Source: Caballeronia cordobensis (GTDB lineage: Bacteria > Pseudomonadota > Gammaproteobacteria > Burkholderiales > Burkholderiaceae). Taken from it: DNA of 54,911 bases. Numbering within the stretch: the stretch's first letter is position 1; every line of letters starts with the position of its first letter. The notes under the pieces were generated by a model. It saw only the letters and a program-made list of their open reading frames with translations. It had not been told where the DNA came from and did no database searches. The DNA is taken from contig NZ_FCNY02000033.1 in NCBI RefSeq assembly GCF_001544575.2, positions 1-54,911 of the forward strand. The letters are read 5' to 3'. Of the stretch, positions 16,713 through 24,436 are shown piece by piece. The translations under genes were made by a program, and so were the position numbers.

Positions 16713-18176
16713 ATGAGCGATAACAAAACGTCCAACGACGCAAGCAGCACCGACGCGCGCCGAAGCGGCGCCGATTCCTCCGCCGCGGGTCATTCGCAAG
16801 ACGCGACATCCGCACAAAACGCCCAGCACGCAGCGCGCGGCGCGAATCCGACGGCGCCGCCCGAAGCGGCCGCGGCGGCTTCGGCGCCAGGGCCGCAGGC
16901 CAGCGCGACCGAACGGGCATCGACCGACGCGCCTTCGAGCGCGTCGAACGTCGAGGCGGTCGACGAATCGCAGGTCCGGCGCGACGCGGCACAGCAGGCG
17001 GCCCGCGAAGCGCGGGCATCGGCGGCGAGCGCGACTGCCGCGCAGGAAGCCTCGGTACGCGAGAGGCAGCGGGCATCGAACCCAAAGGCGAGCCTAGCGG
17101 AGAATCTCGAAGCCGCGACCGAAGCGGAGGCCGCGAGCACGGCCAACGCGCAATCCGCCTCGTCCGATTCGCCGACAGGCCGCGCCGCGCCGTCGCCCGC
17201 TGTCGGCATGCCGCCCAGCATCAGCGAGGCGCCGGACTTCGGCACGCTCAATCCGCCGCCCTTGCCGTCGCCCGAACAGGCGGCCGCGCCCGCGCCGCCC
17301 GCGTATCTCAAGCAGTCGGATTCGGCGTGGTCGGTGTTCGGCCGCATCGTCGCGGCGCGCGCGCGTCAGATTTTCGACCGCGCGGGGCAGCGCATTACGC
17401 AGCGCACGTTGCGCATCGGCGTGTCGGCGCGCATCTTTCACCCGGAGCCGGGCGCAAAGGGGCTGCGCGGCAAGACGCTGCAATATCTGGAGGAATCGAT
17501 CGCGCACTGGGTCATGTCGCGCGACGTGCTCGTTTTCATGATTCCGACTGTCGGCCAGCAGGGGATGCTGCATCCGAGCAATATTCGCCTGCGCGACTAC
17601 GCGAAGCATCTCGACGGCCTCCTGCTGCAAGGCGGCGCGGACGTTTCTCCGCAGTCTTACGAGGAGCGCACGACGCGGCCGGAATGGCCGGGCGACCGCG
17701 TGCGCGACATGTACGAGCTCGAACTGCTGCACGAGTTCGTCGAATCGGGCAAGCCGGTGCTCGGCGTGTGCCGGGGTTGTCAGCTGATCAACGTCGCGTT
17801 CGGTGGCACGCTCTACGGCGACATCGCCACGGATGTGCCCACGGCCGGCATTCACGTCAACGAGCATTACGACCAGCATCGGCATTCGATCCGGTTCCCC
17901 GAGGGCTCGACGCTCGTCAACATGTTCCCGCACCAGCGCGAGGCGATCGTCAATTCGATTCACCATCAGGCGGTGAAGACGCTCGGTCGCGATCTGAACA
18001 TCGAGGCCGTGTCGGCGTCGGACGGGATCATCGAGGCGGTGCGGTATCGCAAGTCGCCGTTCGTCGTCGGTGTGCAGTGGCATCCGGAGTTTCATCGCGC
18101 GGGCGGGGCCGAGTTGCTCGACTGCACGCCGCTGCTCGATACGTTCCTGCGTGTCGCGCGCGAGACGCGCTTCTGA
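16713..18176 (+). CDS. Class I glutamine amidotransferase-like protein (peptidase C26) with long disordered N-terminus
   Basis: The C-terminal 255 residues are a gamma-glutamyl hydrolase/PuuD-type amidotransferase domain, expected to cleave gamma-glutamyl bonds. They start at RTLRIGVSARIF (231), with LLLQGGADVSP, nucleophile Cys353 in GVCRGCQ and the catalytic His in VGVQWHPEF. The first 205 residues are low-complexity, rich in Ala, Ser, Pro and Gln, and are followed by a basic helix (VAARARQIFDRAGQRITQR). The N-terminus is unusual for the family and its function is unknown. A start further upstream (16665) is possible, but this ATG has GAATCCGGA before it and gives MSDNKTSND. Transcribed alone, ending in a strong hairpin. 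Confidence 0.87.
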   Translation: MSDNKTSNDASSTDARRSGADSSAAGHSQDATSAQNAQHAARGANPTAPPEAAAAASAPGPQASATERASTDAPSSASNVEAVDESQVRRDAAQQAAREARASAASATAAQEASVRERQRASNPKASLAENLEAATEAEAASTANAQSASSDSPTGRAAPSPAVGMPPSISEAPDFGTLNPPPLPSPEQAAAPAPPAYLKQSDSAWSVFGRIVAARARQIFDRAGQRITQRTLRIGVSARIFHPEPGAKGLRGKTLQYLEESIAHWVMSRDVLVFMIPTVGQQGMLHPSNIRLRDYAKHLDGLLLQGGADVSPQSYEERTTRPEWPGDRVRDMYELELLHEFVESGKPVLGVCRGCQLINVAFGGTLYGDIATDVPTAGIHVNEHYDQHRHSIRFPEGSTLVNMFPHQREAIVNSIHHQAVKTLGRDLNIEAVSASDGIIEAVRYRKSPFVVGVQWHPEFHRAGGAELLDCTPLLDTFLRVARETRF

Positions 18177-18210
18177 TCGAAAGCGCGTCTCGGCAGGTCG
18201 CAAAAACGAG

Positions 18211-18240
18211 AAGGCCCGCTCGATTCGAGCGGGCCTTCTT
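18211..18240 (+). terminator. Terminator after the C26 amidotransferase gene
   Basis: Stem AAGGCCCGCTCG pairs with CGAGCGGGCCTT around a 3-nt loop (18211–18237), followed by a short CTTGCTT tail. It lies between converging genes. Confidence 0.75.
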
Positions 18241-18273
18241 GCTTCGGGATGCTTCAGGCGCGTGTGGCCTATA

Positions 18274-18975
18274 TCAACGCAATGGCGCGGTGCTGACCGG
18301 CGCGAGTCCGGCTTCCGACTGCCGCTGAAGCTGTTCGACCTGCAATTGCAGCGCGCGCAGCTTGCGTTCGGCTTCGAGCTTGTCCGTCTGCAGGGCTTGC
18401 GACTCGGCTTGCAGTTGCTGCTGACGCTGCGTGACCTGCGAATCCTGCTGCTGTGCCAGCGCGAGATCGGCGGAGAGACGGTTTGCGCGGTCCGCCGATT
18501 TCGCGATCACGCGATCGAGCAGTTCCTTTTGCGCCTGCAGCTGCATGCGGCGGATTTCGCCATAGGCCAGTTCATAGCTCTTGCGCGAGAACTGCGCGTA
18601 GATCGATTCGGCGCGCGCCGCGTCCTGCGTCTTCACGACACGCCACCAGCGCGCATCCTGCGAAAGCGCGACGTAGTACAGCATGTCCTGCGCGAGAAAG
18701 AAGAGCTTCGCGCCGTAGCTGCCGTTGCGCGTTGCGCGCAATTCCGTGAGGCTGCCGGCCTGCACGAGATTCTGCAATTCGGCGATGTTGCCTTCGACGC
18801 GCGGCGCGTTCGAATCGGCGTTCAGATCGGACAGGTCTTCGGTGGCCGCCTGCGTCTGCGCATCGGTTTGCGCCTTCGCGGGAGCGGCAAACGCGCTCGA
18901 GAACGGCGCGAGGATGCCGAAGAGGGACAAGGCGAGCGTGAGCGTCGCGTAACGGATGGAGCGGAGGGGCGTCAT
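18274..18975 (-). CDS. DUF2968 domain protein, exported
   Basis: Exported protein of 233 residues with a signal peptide ending near SSAFAAPA. The middle (about 60–135) has the DUF2968 pattern: NIAELQNLVQAGSLTELRATRNGSYG, then the YYVAL and WWRVVKT segments. The last 100 residues form a long coiled coil rich in Gln and Leu. The family is found in Burkholderia relatives and has no known function; the architecture suggests a periplasmic or envelope-associated structural protein. It sits 43 nt downstream of the repeat-containing membrane protein in the same orientation, so the two may be co-transcribed. Confidence 0.8.
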   Translation of the reverse strand: MTPLRSIRYATLTLALSLFGILAPFSSAFAAPAKAQTDAQTQAATEDLSDLNADSNAPRVEGNIAELQNLVQAGSLTELRATRNGSYGAKLFFLAQDMLYYVALSQDARWWRVVKTQDAARAESIYAQFSRKSYELAYGEIRRMQLQAQKELLDRVIAKSADRANRLSADLALAQQQDSQVTQRQQQLQAESQALQTDKLEAERKLRALQLQVEQLQRQSEAGLAPVSTAPLR

Positions 18976-19018
18976 GTTGGCATCTTGGCCGGAATGGGTT
19001 GATCGGGCGGTTCGTCGT

Positions 19019-20215
19019 TCAGCGTGCGTTCTGAGCTTGCGCGCCGCCGTGGCTGGATGCGCTGCCTGAATTGCTATCGAGTGTCGGCGAATGCTGGAGC
19101 ATCGCGTAGAGCGCTTCGGGGCTCATCGGATTGGAAACCTGTGATGCGCGGGGTCCGTGAATGCTGGCCGATAGCGTGCGCATAGGTGCTGCGGGGGCAT
19201 GGCTCGCGATGCGCTTCTCGGCTGCGGGCGCACGGAGGGCGAGGGCTCGCTGCGGGTGCGGCGACGACACGGTTCTGACGTGGCGGGTGTGCTTGCGGGC
19301 GGTCGATTCGGCGACGAGATGCGCGGCGGATGTCTTGTGCTTCGTTGTCGCGCTGGTGTTCGTGCTTGCGATGGTGCGGGTTTTTGCAGCGGCGGGCGTG
19401 CTGGCGATGGTGTGGGGCTTTGCAACGGCGGGTGCGCTCGGGATGGCGTCGACCTTTGCAACAGCGGGCGCACGCGGGATGGCATCGGCCTTCGCAACAG
19501 CGTCCGCGCGAGCGATGGTGCCGGCCTTCACAACAGCAGGCGCACTCGCGATAGCAATCGCAACCGGGGGCGTCGTCGCCGTTTGAGTCGTCTTCACAGG
19601 AGCCGGCTCGACAGCCGCGATCACCGCAGGCTCCGACGCTGGGAGGTCAGGTCGCGCGTTCGCATCGGCCTGAAGGCTTTGCGTGCCGACTTCCGCCGTC
19701 GTGGCAGCCGATGAATTGTCCGATGCGCCGGGCTTGTATTCGAACAGCAGCCACGTGATGAGCGCCGCGCATGCCACGGCGGTGAGCGCCATGACGGGCT
19801 TGCTGAAGTAGCGCTTGGCCGCGACTTGCGCCGCCGGCGCGACGACATTCAGATGCACGGGCTCAACAGGCTCAACAGGTCCAACGGGTTCAACGCGATC
19901 GGCGTGATCGATGGCGGCGGCGTTCGGAGTTTGCTCGCCTTGCATCAAATGCAGCATCGCGCGGGGAACGTACTCCTTCGCGTAGACACCCCAGAGGCTC
20001 GTCGCGCGGTAGGGCGAGGTCGTGTCGGACAGGCTCAGGGCGGCGACGTAGGCAGTCTCGAAGCGCGCGGCGAAGAGCGGAACTTCGGACCGGGACTGAA
20101 CAGGGCGTGTGGCTGCGGACGACCACTCGCTACCGTAGTTCAAGGACGGGTCTGTCAGCGCGCGTTGCGTCGGCAGACGCAGATAGCCTTCCACTACGAT
20201 CAAGTCTTCGGTCAT
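19019..20215 (-). CDS. Unrecognised single-span membrane protein with 12-residue tandem repeats
   Basis: I do not recognise this 398-residue protein. The first 110 residues look globular (motifs YLRLPTQRALTDPSLNYGSEW and LWGVYAKEYVPRAMLHLM). A short Pro/Val/Glu repeat (VEPVGPVEPVEPV) follows, then one hydrophobic segment, VMALTAVACAALITWLLF, near 142–160. The remaining 235 residues are Ala/Thr/Pro-rich and include five tandem 12-residue units beginning with Lys (19349–19528). If the N-terminus is cytoplasmic, the repeat tail would be periplasmic, an arrangement seen in TonB-like or SPOR/peptidoglycan-anchored proteins. That is topology inference only. The gene is followed closely by the DUF2968 gene. 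Confidence 0.7.
   Translation of the reverse strand: MTEDLIVVEGYLRLPTQRALTDPSLNYGSEWSSAATRPVQSRSEVPLFAARFETAYVAALSLSDTTSPYRATSLWGVYAKEYVPRAMLHLMQGEQTPNAAAIDHADRVEPVGPVEPVEPVHLNVVAPAAQVAAKRYFSKPVMALTAVACAALITWLLFEYKPGASDNSSAATTAEVGTQSLQADANARPDLPASEPAVIAAVEPAPVKTTQTATTPPVAIAIASAPAVVKAGTIARADAVAKADAIPRAPAVAKVDAIPSAPAVAKPHTIASTPAAAKTRTIASTNTSATTKHKTSAAHLVAESTARKHTRHVRTVSSPHPQRALALRAPAAEKRIASHAPAAPMRTLSASIHGPRASQVSNPMSPEALYAMLQHSPTLDSNSGSASSHGGAQAQNAR
19349..19528 (-). repeat. Five 36-bp tandem repeats inside the membrane-protein gene
   Basis: Units read on the minus strand: KAGTIARADAVA, KADAIPRAPAVA, KVDAIPSAPAVA, KPHTIASTPAAA, KTRTIASTNTSA. The first Lys codon ends at 19528 and each unit is exactly 36 bp. 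The second and third units are the most alike. Confidence 0.85.
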
Positions 20216-20421
20216 GAGGATTCCACATGCATGCGTCCGGGCCCGGACAATGAGACAGCGCGCCCGGACCTCCGTGGAGCAGCAGACGGCACCGGGTCGG
20301 CGCGAGATGGCCGAAATTGCGACCTGCGATCATACGAAACGCTAACGAGTCCGACGACAAGACAATTCTTATTATTGATTTTTAACAGGAACGAATATTG
20401 ACAAACTCTGTTTTCTTGCGG
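20216..20421. other. Intergenic, AT-richer than its surroundings
   Basis: Stretch of 206 bp with an AT-rich part at about 20360–20420. It presumably carries the promoter of the repeat-containing membrane protein on the minus strand. I see no gene. Confidence 0.4.
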
Positions 20422-20964
20422 TCACTCAAGTGAGAAAACGTAGAGCAACGAAAACAGATCGATACCCGCCATATGGTCCGTTTCGCGCGCAGCGAATGTC
20501 CAGCCGCGCGATTCGTAGAACCCGATGGCCGCCGCGTTCTGCTCCAGCACGGAAAGATGCATTCGCCGCGCGCCGCGCGAGCGGGCCCAGCGCGCGGCTT
20601 CGTCGAGCATCGCGGTGCCGGTGCCGAGACCGCGATGACCCGGCAGCGCATGCAGATTGTCGACGAGCACGCTGCCCGTCTCGTCCGGCTCGACCAGACA
20701 CATGAACCCGACCGGCTCGCCCGCATGCTCGGCGATCAGCACGCTTCCCGCGCCGTCGACGATGTCCCTCATGCGCGCTTCCCAAAAGGCGGCGCGCTCG
20801 GTCGGCAATGCGTCGAGATAGGTGTCCGGCAGGATGCCGCGATAGGCGGACGCCCAGCTTCGCGCGTGCATCGACGCGACGAGCGCCGTGTCGTTGAGAT
20901 CCGCGATGCGCAGCGATACTTTTCCTTTCATCGCGGGAGTGTCCGTTAGCTTTAAGTTAGACAT
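20422..20964 (-). CDS. GNAT family N-acetyltransferase
   Basis: Acetyl-CoA-dependent acetyltransferase of up to 180 residues. The core begins VSLRIADLNDTALVASMHARSW, with the acetyl-CoA loop LPGHRGLGTGTAMLDEAARWA (Q/RxxGxG/A motif) and the terminal LSVLEQNAAAIGFYESRGW element. The start is uncertain: ATG at 20964 or at 20931, the latter giving MKGKVSLRI; neither has a strong ribosome-binding site. It is divergent from the MFS transporter gene, with 116 bp between them. The acceptor substrate is unknown. Confidence 0.87.
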   Translation of the reverse strand: MSNLKLTDTPAMKGKVSLRIADLNDTALVASMHARSWASAYRGILPDTYLDALPTERAAFWEARMRDIVDGAGSVLIAEHAGEPVGFMCLVEPDETGSVLVDNLHALPGHRGLGTGTAMLDEAARWARSRGARRMHLSVLEQNAAAIGFYESRGWTFAARETDHMAGIDLFSLLYVFSLE

Positions 20965-21080
20965 ATGTAAGTGTATTTTAATCTGAATTGAGCGAAATTA
21001 GACGAAGTTCGGTGCAGCCGTCAGTCGGGAAGCGCTAAAATCAAAGGCATTGCAATGAGCGCTCCGATATCGGGAAAGTC

Positions 21081-22376
21081 ATGTCCACGACCCACGCGGC
21101 ACCCGCCAACGAATCCAAATTCAAGACCGTCTTTCGCGTCGTCAGCGGAAACTTTCTTGAAATGTACGACTTCATGGTCTACGGCTATTACGCTTCAGCG
21201 ATCGCCAAGACCTATTTCCCGAGCGGCAACGAATTCGCCTCGCTGATGCTCGCGCTGTCCGTGTTCGGCGCGGGCTTCCTGATGCGGCCGGTCGGCGCGA
21301 TCGTGCTCGGCGCGTATATCGACCATCACGGGCGGCGCAAGGGCCTCATCCTCACGCTCGCGCTGATGGCGGTCGGCACCGCGTGCGTCGCGCTCGTGCC
21401 GGGTTACGCGACCATCGGCGCGCTCGCCCCGGTCATCGTGCTGGGCGGGCGTCTTTTGCAAGGCTTTTCGGCGGGCGTCGAACTGGGCGGTGTCTCGGTG
21501 TATCTGTCCGAGATCGCGACGAAGGGCAACAAGGGCTTTTATTGTTCCTGGCAGTCCGGCAGCCAGCAAGTCGCGGTGGTGTTCGCGGCGCTCATCGGCG
21601 TCGTCATGAACCGCCTGCTGCCGCCCGAGCAGATGACCGCCTGGGGCTGGCGGGTGCCGTTTCTCATCGGCTGCCTGATCGTGCCGTTCCTCTTCATCAT
21701 CCGCCGGTCGCTGCGTGAGACGGACGAGTTCCTCGCGAAGAAGCATCGGCCGGGCATGGGCGAAATCGCGCGCTCGATCGCGCAGAACTGGGGCATCGTG
21801 CTCGCAGGCATGGGCATGGTCATCATGACGACCGTGTCGTTCTACATGATCACCGCGTACACGCCGACTTTCGGCAAGGAAGTGCTGAAGCTCTCGTCCA
21901 TCGACGCGCTCGTGGTCACGGTCTGCGTCGGCCTCTCGAATCTGGTCTGGCTGCCGCTGATGGGCGCGGTGTCCGATCGCGTCGGGCGTCGCCCGGTGCT
22001 GCTCGTGTTCACGATCCTCACCATTCTGACGTCGTATCCGGCGGTGCAGTGGCTCGTCGCGGACCCGTCGTTCGTGCGCCTGCTGATGTGCGAGCTGTGG
22101 CTCTCGTTCCTGTACGGCAGCTATAACGGCGCGATGGTGGTTGCGCTCACCGAAGTCATGCCGGCCGACGTGCGCACCACCGGTTTCTCGATGGCCTACA
22201 GTCTCGCGACGACGATCGGCGGCTTCACGCCCGCGATCTCGACGTATCTGATCCACACGACTGGAAACAAGGCGGCACCCGGCCTGTGGATGGGGCTGGC
22301 GGCGATCTGCGGCCTGATCGCGACGCTCGTCCTGTATCGCTCGCCCGAGGCGCGCAATCAGTACAAGGCGGCCTGA
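21081..22376 (+). CDS. MFS transporter, citrate/tricarballylate:H+ symporter type
   Basis: Inner-membrane symporter of 431 residues and 12 helices from the metabolite:H+ symporter family. The opening FLEMYDFMVYGYYASAIAKTYFP, the loop GAYIDHHGRRKGLILTLALMA and the GRLLQGFSAGVELGGVSVYL segment are those of CitA/TcuC-type carriers for tricarboxylates. GGGAAAG 4–10 nt upstream of the ATG supports the start. No tricarballylate catabolic genes are adjacent, so the substrate is inferred from family only. It converges on the TPR gene with 14 bp between stop codons. Confidence 0.88.
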   Translation: MSTTHAAPANESKFKTVFRVVSGNFLEMYDFMVYGYYASAIAKTYFPSGNEFASLMLALSVFGAGFLMRPVGAIVLGAYIDHHGRRKGLILTLALMAVGTACVALVPGYATIGALAPVIVLGGRLLQGFSAGVELGGVSVYLSEIATKGNKGFYCSWQSGSQQVAVVFAALIGVVMNRLLPPEQMTAWGWRVPFLIGCLIVPFLFIIRRSLRETDEFLAKKHRPGMGEIARSIAQNWGIVLAGMGMVIMTTVSFYMITAYTPTFGKEVLKLSSIDALVVTVCVGLSNLVWLPLMGAVSDRVGRRPVLLVFTILTILTSYPAVQWLVADPSFVRLLMCELWLSFLYGSYNGAMVVALTEVMPADVRTTGFSMAYSLATTIGGFTPAISTYLIHTTGNKAAPGLWMGLAAICGLIATLVLYRSPEARNQYKAA

Positions 22377-22390
22377 CGCGCTTCGCGTGT

Positions 22391-24250
22391 CTACGCCGGA
22401 AGCGAAACCAGCATCGCCGCCGTTTCTTCGATGACTTCGCGCCACTGGCCCGGCGCGCGCTGACGCACGAGCCGCGCGCCGGGATACCAGACGGTTTCGC
22501 TCGAATCGGCGCCCCAGCGCCAGTCGGCGGCGAAGGGCAGCATGACCCAGAGCGGTTTGCCGAGCGCGCCCGCGAGATGCGCGACGGACGTATCGACGGA
22601 CACCACCGCGTCGAGACGGTCGACGATCGCGCCCGTGTCCGCGAAATTCTGCAGGCGTCCGTCGATCAGATGAATCGACTTCGCGTTCGGATACGCGCGC
22701 AGCACGTCGCGCTCGCGGTCGGTGACGAACGGCTGAAGCGCCACCCAGTCGATGCCTTCGAGCGCAAAGAGCGGCCCCAGTTCGGTGATCGGTACCGAGC
22801 GGGTTTCACCCGGCTGCATGCGCCCCGACCACGTGATGCCGATCTTGCGCCGCGCCTGGCCGCCGATCGAGCCGCGCCATTTGCGCCGATGCTCGGCGGG
22901 CACGACGAGATAGGGCGAGCGCGCCGGAATTGCCTCGGGCGACGTCATGCCGAGTGCGAGCGGCAGGCTGAGCAGCGGGCAAAAGGCGTCCGCGGGCGTC
23001 GGGACGCCTTCCGACTTGCTCTTCAGTTCGACCCGCGCGGCGTGCGCGGCAGGCGCGAGCAGCGGCACCAGCGCGGGCTGCACTTCCAGAATCAGCTTGC
23101 CGACGCGCTTCGCCGCGAAAGGCACGAAGCGCGCGAATTGCAGCGTGTCGCCGAAACCCTGTTCCGCGCGCACGACCAGGGTGCGGCCCGGCATCGGCTC
23201 GCCGTTCCAGCGCGGCAGGCGCGGCGCGGGTTCGCTGCCCGGCGTTTGCAGACGCCATTCGTAGGCGGGAAGCCCGCGCGCATAGTCGCCCACGGTCAGC
23301 AAGGCGAGGGCGCGGTTCAGGTGCGCGGCAGGCATCTCGGGATCGATGCGCAAGGCCTGATCGAACGCGCGCAGTGCCGCGCGGTGCCCGCCGAGCGCGA
23401 GATGCGTATTGCCCAGACAGAGCCACGCGACGCCGTATTTCGGATCGAGCCCCACCGCGCGCTCGAAGTGCGGCACGGCTTCGTCGTGACGGCCGAGCTT
23501 GGCGAGCGCGTGCCCGAGCCCGAAATGCCCCGGCGCGAAATGCGGCTGCAGCCCCACGGCCTGACGCAATACGGGCAGCGCGTCGTCGGGGTGGCCGTTT
23601 GCGTCGAGCAGATTGCCGAGATTGAAATGCGCGGCGGCGTAGTTCGGTTCGACGTCGAGCGCCGCGCGAAAATGCGCGATCGCGCCGAGGGTGTCGCCGA
23701 GCGCGTTGAGCGCCATGCCGAGGTTGTTGTGCGCGCCGGCATGGCCCGGGCGTAGCGCGAGCGTGCGCCTGAATGCGCCCGCGGCATCCTTGAAACGGCG
23801 CAGCGCGGAGAGCGCATTGCCGAAATTGTTCCACGCGGCCGGATCGTTGGGCTGCAGGCGCAGCGCCTTCTCGAACGCGTCGGCGGCGTCTTCGTGACGG
23901 CCCGCCGCCGTGTACGCGTTGCCGAGGTTGTACTGCGCGAGCGGAAAGCCCGGCGCGAGCGTCAGCGCGTTGCGAAAGCGTTCGATTGCGTCGTCGAGGC
24001 GGCCGAGCGCCTTCAGCGCGTTGCCGAGGTTCAGTTGCAGGCCGGCATCAGTCGGACGCAGATCGACGGCGCGGCGCACGAGCTCAGCCGCCTCGGCGTG
24101 CTGGCCCTGTTGGTGGCGCAGCACGCCGAGGTAGTGCAGTGCATCGACGTGAAGAGGTTCGGCGGCGAGCGCGGCCTGATAGTCGCGCTCCGCGTCGGTC
24201 AGGCGGCCGTCGCGATGGGCCGCGAAACCGCGGGCGAATACGGTGTCCAT
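22391..24250 (-). CDS. TPR protein with GT9-like C-terminal domain
   Basis: A 619-residue protein. Roughly residues 1–340 are nine or ten 34-residue tetratricopeptide repeats with the W-LG-Y-A-F-P pattern (for example AAWNNFGNALSALRRFKDAAGAFRR). The C-terminal 270 residues resemble heptosyltransferase/O-GlcNAc-like glycosyltransferases: WNGEPMPGRTLVVRAEQGFGDTLQFARF, KIGITWSGR and the GT9 signature DAVVSVDTSVAHLAGALGKP. A role in glycan or protein glycosylation is plausible but unproven. I start at the ATG at 24250, where the TPR array begins; an upstream in-frame ATG at 24403 would add 51 basic, low-complexity residues. Confidence 0.82.
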   Translation of the reverse strand: MDTVFARGFAAHRDGRLTDAERDYQAALAAEPLHVDALHYLGVLRHQQGQHAEAAELVRRAVDLRPTDAGLQLNLGNALKALGRLDDAIERFRNALTLAPGFPLAQYNLGNAYTAAGRHEDAADAFEKALRLQPNDPAAWNNFGNALSALRRFKDAAGAFRRTLALRPGHAGAHNNLGMALNALGDTLGAIAHFRAALDVEPNYAAAHFNLGNLLDANGHPDDALPVLRQAVGLQPHFAPGHFGLGHALAKLGRHDEAVPHFERAVGLDPKYGVAWLCLGNTHLALGGHRAALRAFDQALRIDPEMPAAHLNRALALLTVGDYARGLPAYEWRLQTPGSEPAPRLPRWNGEPMPGRTLVVRAEQGFGDTLQFARFVPFAAKRVGKLILEVQPALVPLLAPAAHAARVELKSKSEGVPTPADAFCPLLSLPLALGMTSPEAIPARSPYLVVPAEHRRKWRGSIGGQARRKIGITWSGRMQPGETRSVPITELGPLFALEGIDWVALQPFVTDRERDVLRAYPNAKSIHLIDGRLQNFADTGAIVDRLDAVVSVDTSVAHLAGALGKPLWVMLPFAADWRWGADSSETVWYPGARLVRQRAPGQWREVIEETAAMLVSLPA

Positions 24251-24436
24251 GACGGAAAAAACTTCTGGCCCGGAAAAGCAAACCCCGCATTTTCCCATAC
24301 CGGCGCGACCGGTCCTCCGAAAAGCGCGTTCGACCCGTTGCGGCGAAGGCACGCTTCGCGACGATGAAGACATCAACGAGGGCGACGATTCGCGGGCGTA
24401 CACTAGCGGCGTGACGCTTCAGGGAGGAACGATCGC

